Below, in pieces: positions 13,243 to 15,953 of a stretch of DNA of 15,953 nt. The notes below the pieces were generated by a model. The model was not told where the DNA came from. It was given only the letters and a program-made list of their open reading frames with translations, and did no database searches. This DNA is from Gammaproteobacteria bacterium (GTDB lineage: Bacteria > Pseudomonadota > Gammaproteobacteria > Steroidobacterales > JABDKV01). Within the stretch, counting starts at the first letter, position 1, and every line of letters begins with the position of its first letter. The translations under genes and the position numbers were made by a program. Location: the NCBI GenBank assembly GCA_029862285.1, contig JAOTXR010000006.1:1-15953 (forward strand). The letters run 5' to 3'.

Positions 13243-15381
13243 ATGCATGCCTCAACGCGTCTGGTCAGTGCGTTCCTGGTTGTTTCCTGCTTTGCTACGC
13301 CCGCGTGTGTAGACACAACAGCGCTACAGATTCGGGAAGGATCCCTGGATCTCAATCCGAAGTTGCGTGCCGACATGGCGGCATCCGATCAGATGGCCAA
13401 CGGCAGTTATTTCGCTGATGGTGAGTGCCCCGGTCAATCTACCAGTCATGAGTGCCGCTATGTGACCCCAGTGCGCGGAAGCATGATCGATGCCGGCAAC
13501 CCTTCCTTTATCAGCCGGCTGCGTCGCGCGCCCTTTTTGTGGGTAGCGAGTGATGGTTTTGTGCAACTATCGTATGAATTCGTCGGCAGCAACATGTCGA
13601 TCGTCGAGCGAGATGACCCCGGTAATGTCATTGCCAGCGATGCTACTATCGGAACCTGCCATGCGTTTCCCGCATATGATCCTGATACCCGCCAGGTAAT
13701 ACCGGAATTCTCTAACGCTTCTATCGCCGATGCGCTGACATTTGCCCAGCAATTCAGTGTGACGTTGAAGTCGTGTATCGAATCTTCGAGTCCGAACACG
13801 ATCTCGCAGACGCTTCGGCGTATCGATATGAACTGCAGCGATGCCAGCGTGCGCAGCCTGGTCGGTAGCAATGTGCCGCCCAATCCCCAGAATCCGCCTT
13901 TTTGCCTGGTGAACCTTCACGGCGGGCAACTGATGACGGACGTCAGCTACTCAGTCGCTCCCGGTGCGGCCCCCGGTATAGATCTCGATGATCTGTGGCC
14001 GGGTGTCGACAACTCACCGAGGCAGCTCCTGCCGAATCTCAAGACTGTACCGGTCGACGGTAAGCGCACGATCTCAAGACGCATGTTGCGCACCGGCGAA
14101 ACCGTCCAAAATGATGACGGTTCCACTACGCACTGGTTCACGTGGCAAGTGGGACTTAGCGACGGCGATTGGAACGAAAATTTCAGCCCGAATATCTTCG
14201 TAACTCGTGCGCGTGTACGCAAAGGCACAATAGCCGCGGGTGTCTATTTGCCACTGGAATCCTTCAAGGCCGGAATTGTCCGCTGCGAGACGGTAGTGCC
14301 GGGCAGCAATAACACAGAATTCGACATTCTCATGTGTAATCCGAACGCGTCCGATGTGTTGCGGGTTACACCCGGCTACGCCTTCGAGGCGATCAAGCAG
14401 GCCCGCATTGGCAATAGCGACCGGATTTTGTGGGAAGCGCGAGTACGGACTCCGCCGAATACCTTGGGTGCCAGCGACCTGTTCCTTGAACTGGATCTTT
14501 CGGCCGACAGTCCGGTTGGCAGTTCCGGTTCGGGATTGATGGCCGCGCCTGCTACACGAGATCTGGGCATGCTGCGTACCGGGCTGACCCCTGATACACA
14601 GGATGGATTCATGCTGCAATCCCTTGGCGCTGCTTCCGTTCGGGTCGAGTCGATCACACTGCAAGGCCCCGATGCGGGCGGATTCGGCACGCCACAGATT
14701 ATCCAGCGAGGATCGTCAGTTACGACGCCTTTTGTTGTGTCGCGCGGGTCTCCCGCGGAAATCAGGCTGCAACCGAACTTTCAGCTGATCGGACGAAAAA
14801 CCGCACAGTTGCTCGTGTCTTATCGAGGTATCCGCAACGCGCCAGGCTCCATTGGTATGGGTTTGGCTGCACAGGTCGCATCGCCCTCGGTCATCCCGTT
14901 TCCGGAGAATCTGAATTTCAATGCTGTACCCGGCCCAACAGGCCACGCCCAGGCGTTACGCGCAGCGCTGCTTATCAATGGCGGCGCGGTCACATTCCGG
15001 CGCACCGGTACTTCTATTGTCGGCCCGCAAGCTGATAGTTTCCGCGTGCTACGCGGCGAATTTGGCACCGGTGCCTCCGACCTGACCCAGCCACAGACCA
15101 TTGGACCCGGCGAATCGGAACTCTACCGACTGGCTTTTTACCCGAACACGAGCGGTGACAGTCGGGCGACGCTCCTGATCGATACCAACGAAGGGCAGGT
15201 AAGCGTCAATCTCTTCGGCTTTTGTCAGGAAGGCTGTTTCCGGCCGCCGGAGCTGACTGCCGAAGAACCGCCCCGGTTGCCGTTTCCCGTGCACGAAGGC
15301 CCGCTGGTTTTTCCAAAACTCAAAGTCAAGCCGGGGGGACTGGGCAAGGACAAAAGGCTGCGTAGAGAGTCAGATCAGTAG
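13243..15381 (+). CDS. Secreted Cys-rich protein with C-terminal immunoglobulin-like modules, function unknown
   Basis: I do not recognise a characterised family for the whole 712-residue protein. The N-terminus is a signal sequence: MHASTR, a hydrophobic stretch SAFLVVSCFATP, then AC. The site is not a good lipobox (Pro at -2), so cleavage by signal peptidase I is also possible. The N-terminal two thirds contain spaced cysteines (GECPGQSTSHEC, GTCHAF, KSCIES, MNCSDA, VRCETV, LMCNPN) suggesting disulphides outside the cytoplasm. From about residue 430, two repeats of about 100 residues resemble choice-of-anchor-D/ASH-like beta-sandwich modules: RDLGMLRTGLTPDTQDGFML, then a VTFRRTGTSIVG region ending FYPNTSGDSRATLLI. 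The C-terminal tail is basic. I preferred the ATG at 13243 because AAGGGG lies upstream at usable spacing and the signal peptide begins there, although the frame opens earlier. A weak TATACT (13150-13155) could be its -10. Confidence 0.75.
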   Translation: MHASTRLVSAFLVVSCFATPACVDTTALQIREGSLDLNPKLRADMAASDQMANGSYFADGECPGQSTSHECRYVTPVRGSMIDAGNPSFISRLRRAPFLWVASDGFVQLSYEFVGSNMSIVERDDPGNVIASDATIGTCHAFPAYDPDTRQVIPEFSNASIADALTFAQQFSVTLKSCIESSSPNTISQTLRRIDMNCSDASVRSLVGSNVPPNPQNPPFCLVNLHGGQLMTDVSYSVAPGAAPGIDLDDLWPGVDNSPRQLLPNLKTVPVDGKRTISRRMLRTGETVQNDDGSTTHWFTWQVGLSDGDWNENFSPNIFVTRARVRKGTIAAGVYLPLESFKAGIVRCETVVPGSNNTEFDILMCNPNASDVLRVTPGYAFEAIKQARIGNSDRILWEARVRTPPNTLGASDLFLELDLSADSPVGSSGSGLMAAPATRDLGMLRTGLTPDTQDGFMLQSLGAASVRVESITLQGPDAGGFGTPQIIQRGSSVTTPFVVSRGSPAEIRLQPNFQLIGRKTAQLLVSYRGIRNAPGSIGMGLAAQVASPSVIPFPENLNFNAVPGPTGHAQALRAALLINGGAVTFRRTGTSIVGPQADSFRVLRGEFGTGASDLTQPQTIGPGESELYRLAFYPNTSGDSRATLLIDTNEGQVSVNLFGFCQEGCFRPPELTAEEPPRLPFPVHEGPLVFPKLKVKPGGLGKDKRLRRESDQ

Positions 15382-15386
15382 AAAAT

Positions 15387-15413
15387 GACCGGGCCGGCGA
15401 AGCCAGCCCGGTC
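15387..15413. terminator. Bidirectional hairpin between convergent genes
   Basis: GACCGGGC (15387-15394) pairs with GCCCGGTC (15406-15413). One C/A mismatch and an inner GGC/GCC pair close a GAA loop, giving a long GC-rich stem. It begins five bases after the + strand stop codon and ends 10 bases before the minus-strand stop. On the minus strand the stem is followed by ATTTTC, so termination is best supported for the minus-strand gene. On the + strand no T-run follows. Confidence 0.65.
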
Positions 15414-15423
15414 TGAAGTAGCT

Positions 15424-15953
15424 CTACTGAACTTCCAGCGTCACGTTGTTGGCGTTGTAGATCGGCACAAAGGTCAGACTCCCGCCGGCATCGGTGCCAG
15501 TTACGGTCGGGAAGGTGCCGCTGCGCGAATTGGCGCCGAGTATTTCGAAAGTATCGCCGTCCAATGGCGAGAAACCGGAAAGCACGATGTCCAGCGTGCC
15601 GTTCAGCGTTAAAGTGGAACTGCCGGTCATGGCGATGCGGCCAAAATCTGCCGTATCCGTGCCACTGATCTCGACTTCCACGCTGCCACCGGCCGCCTGC
15701 ACATAGTTGGTCGTACCGCCAATCTGGGCGCCGGCATCGATGACGATTGAGCCGTCGTTGGTGAACGGGTGGCCATCAATCGAGATGACCTCGCCGGGCA
15801 TGTTTGCCAGGATCGTGCCCTGCAGTGTCGTCAGCCGGTTGGCGCTGGTCGATCCAACCCGTCCGCCGGTAGTGGCTGGTCGGATAATGATATTCGGCCC
15901 AATGGTCAGGTGGTCGCCGCTGCCCTGGGGTTCGAGCCGATTGACCGTATCGC
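15424..15953 (-). CDS. C-terminal part of a repetitive extracellular beta-helix/autotransporter-like protein (5' end outside window)
   Basis: Only the last 176 residues are visible; the frame stays open to the right edge, so the gene enters from outside the window. An internal ATG at 15801 is not the likely start because the same composition and repeat style continue before it (GPNIIIRPATTGGRVG, then TLQGTILANMPG). The sequence is rich in Gly, Thr, Asn, Ile and Val and has stacked strand-turn units such as FTNDGSIVIDAGAQIGG and SSTLTLNGTLDIVL. It closes with LDGDTFEILGANSRSGTFPTV and a final YNANNVTLEVQ strand. This closing module is common at the ends of large surface or exported beta-helix proteins, including some PEP-CTERM and autotransporter-associated ones. 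No membrane anchor or beta-barrel is present at this C-terminus. Function is unknown. Confidence 0.7.
   Translation of the reverse strand, partial: DTVNRLEPQGSGDHLTIGPNIIIRPATTGGRVGSTSANRLTTLQGTILANMPGEVISIDGHPFTNDGSIVIDAGAQIGGTTNYVQAAGGSVEVEISGTDTADFGRIAMTGSSTLTLNGTLDIVLSGFSPLDGDTFEILGANSRSGTFPTVTGTDAGGSLTFVPIYNANNVTLEVQ

Overview
The window looks like chromosomal DNA from a Gram-negative bacterium, most probably an uncultured or marine gammaproteobacterium. This rests on dense, moderately GC-rich genes, Shine-Dalgarno-led starts, lipoprotein signals and the overall gene content. Assignment below class level cannot be made from the sequence alone. There are 13 protein-coding genes. The first and last are cut by the window edges. 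I saw no tRNA, rRNA, CRISPR array or insertion sequence, and no gene-free stretch exceeds about 180 bases.

Region 1 (1-7794, + strand) is a phosphate-acquisition block. It begins with an ATP-cone/P-loop kinase resembling 2-phosphoglycerate kinase. Next comes an intergenic region with 11-bp-spaced Pho-box repeats and a well-placed -10 hexamer. Behind it lies a tight cluster in the order pstS, phoU-fusion, pstC, pstA, pstB, pstB, followed about 100 bp later by a lipoprotein with a Vgb-type beta-propeller. PstS would capture phosphate in the periplasm, PstC and PstA form the membrane channel, and the two PstB proteins power it. PhoU would link transport to Pho signalling.

Three things set this system apart from the textbook pstSCAB-phoU operon. 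(i) The two PstB proteins have complementary defects: the first lacks the Q-loop Gln and the H-loop His but keeps LSGGQ, while the second keeps Walker A/B, Q-loop and H-loop but has lost the signature. They should pair as a heterodimer with one complete and one degenerate ATP site. (ii) PhoU is fused to a low-molecular-weight tyrosine-phosphatase-like domain whose catalytic Cys is replaced by Asp. (iii) phoU sits between pstS and pstC. This set is the best candidate for an undescribed variant system.

Region 2 (7836-9702) holds a minus-strand pair, a YdeI/DUF1801-type protein and hypoxanthine phosphoribosyltransferase (hpt). A small heat-shock protein is divergent from hpt and is followed by a plausible terminator.

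Region 3 (9849-13062, + strand) carries a branched-chain amino acid aminotransferase and a bifunctional enoyl-CoA hydratase/3-hydroxyacyl-CoA dehydrogenase. These are ordinary metabolic genes.

Region 4 (13243-15953) has a large secreted Cys-rich protein with immunoglobulin-like modules. It converges, across a strong two-way hairpin, on the C-terminal part of a repetitive extracellular beta-helix-type protein that runs off the right edge.
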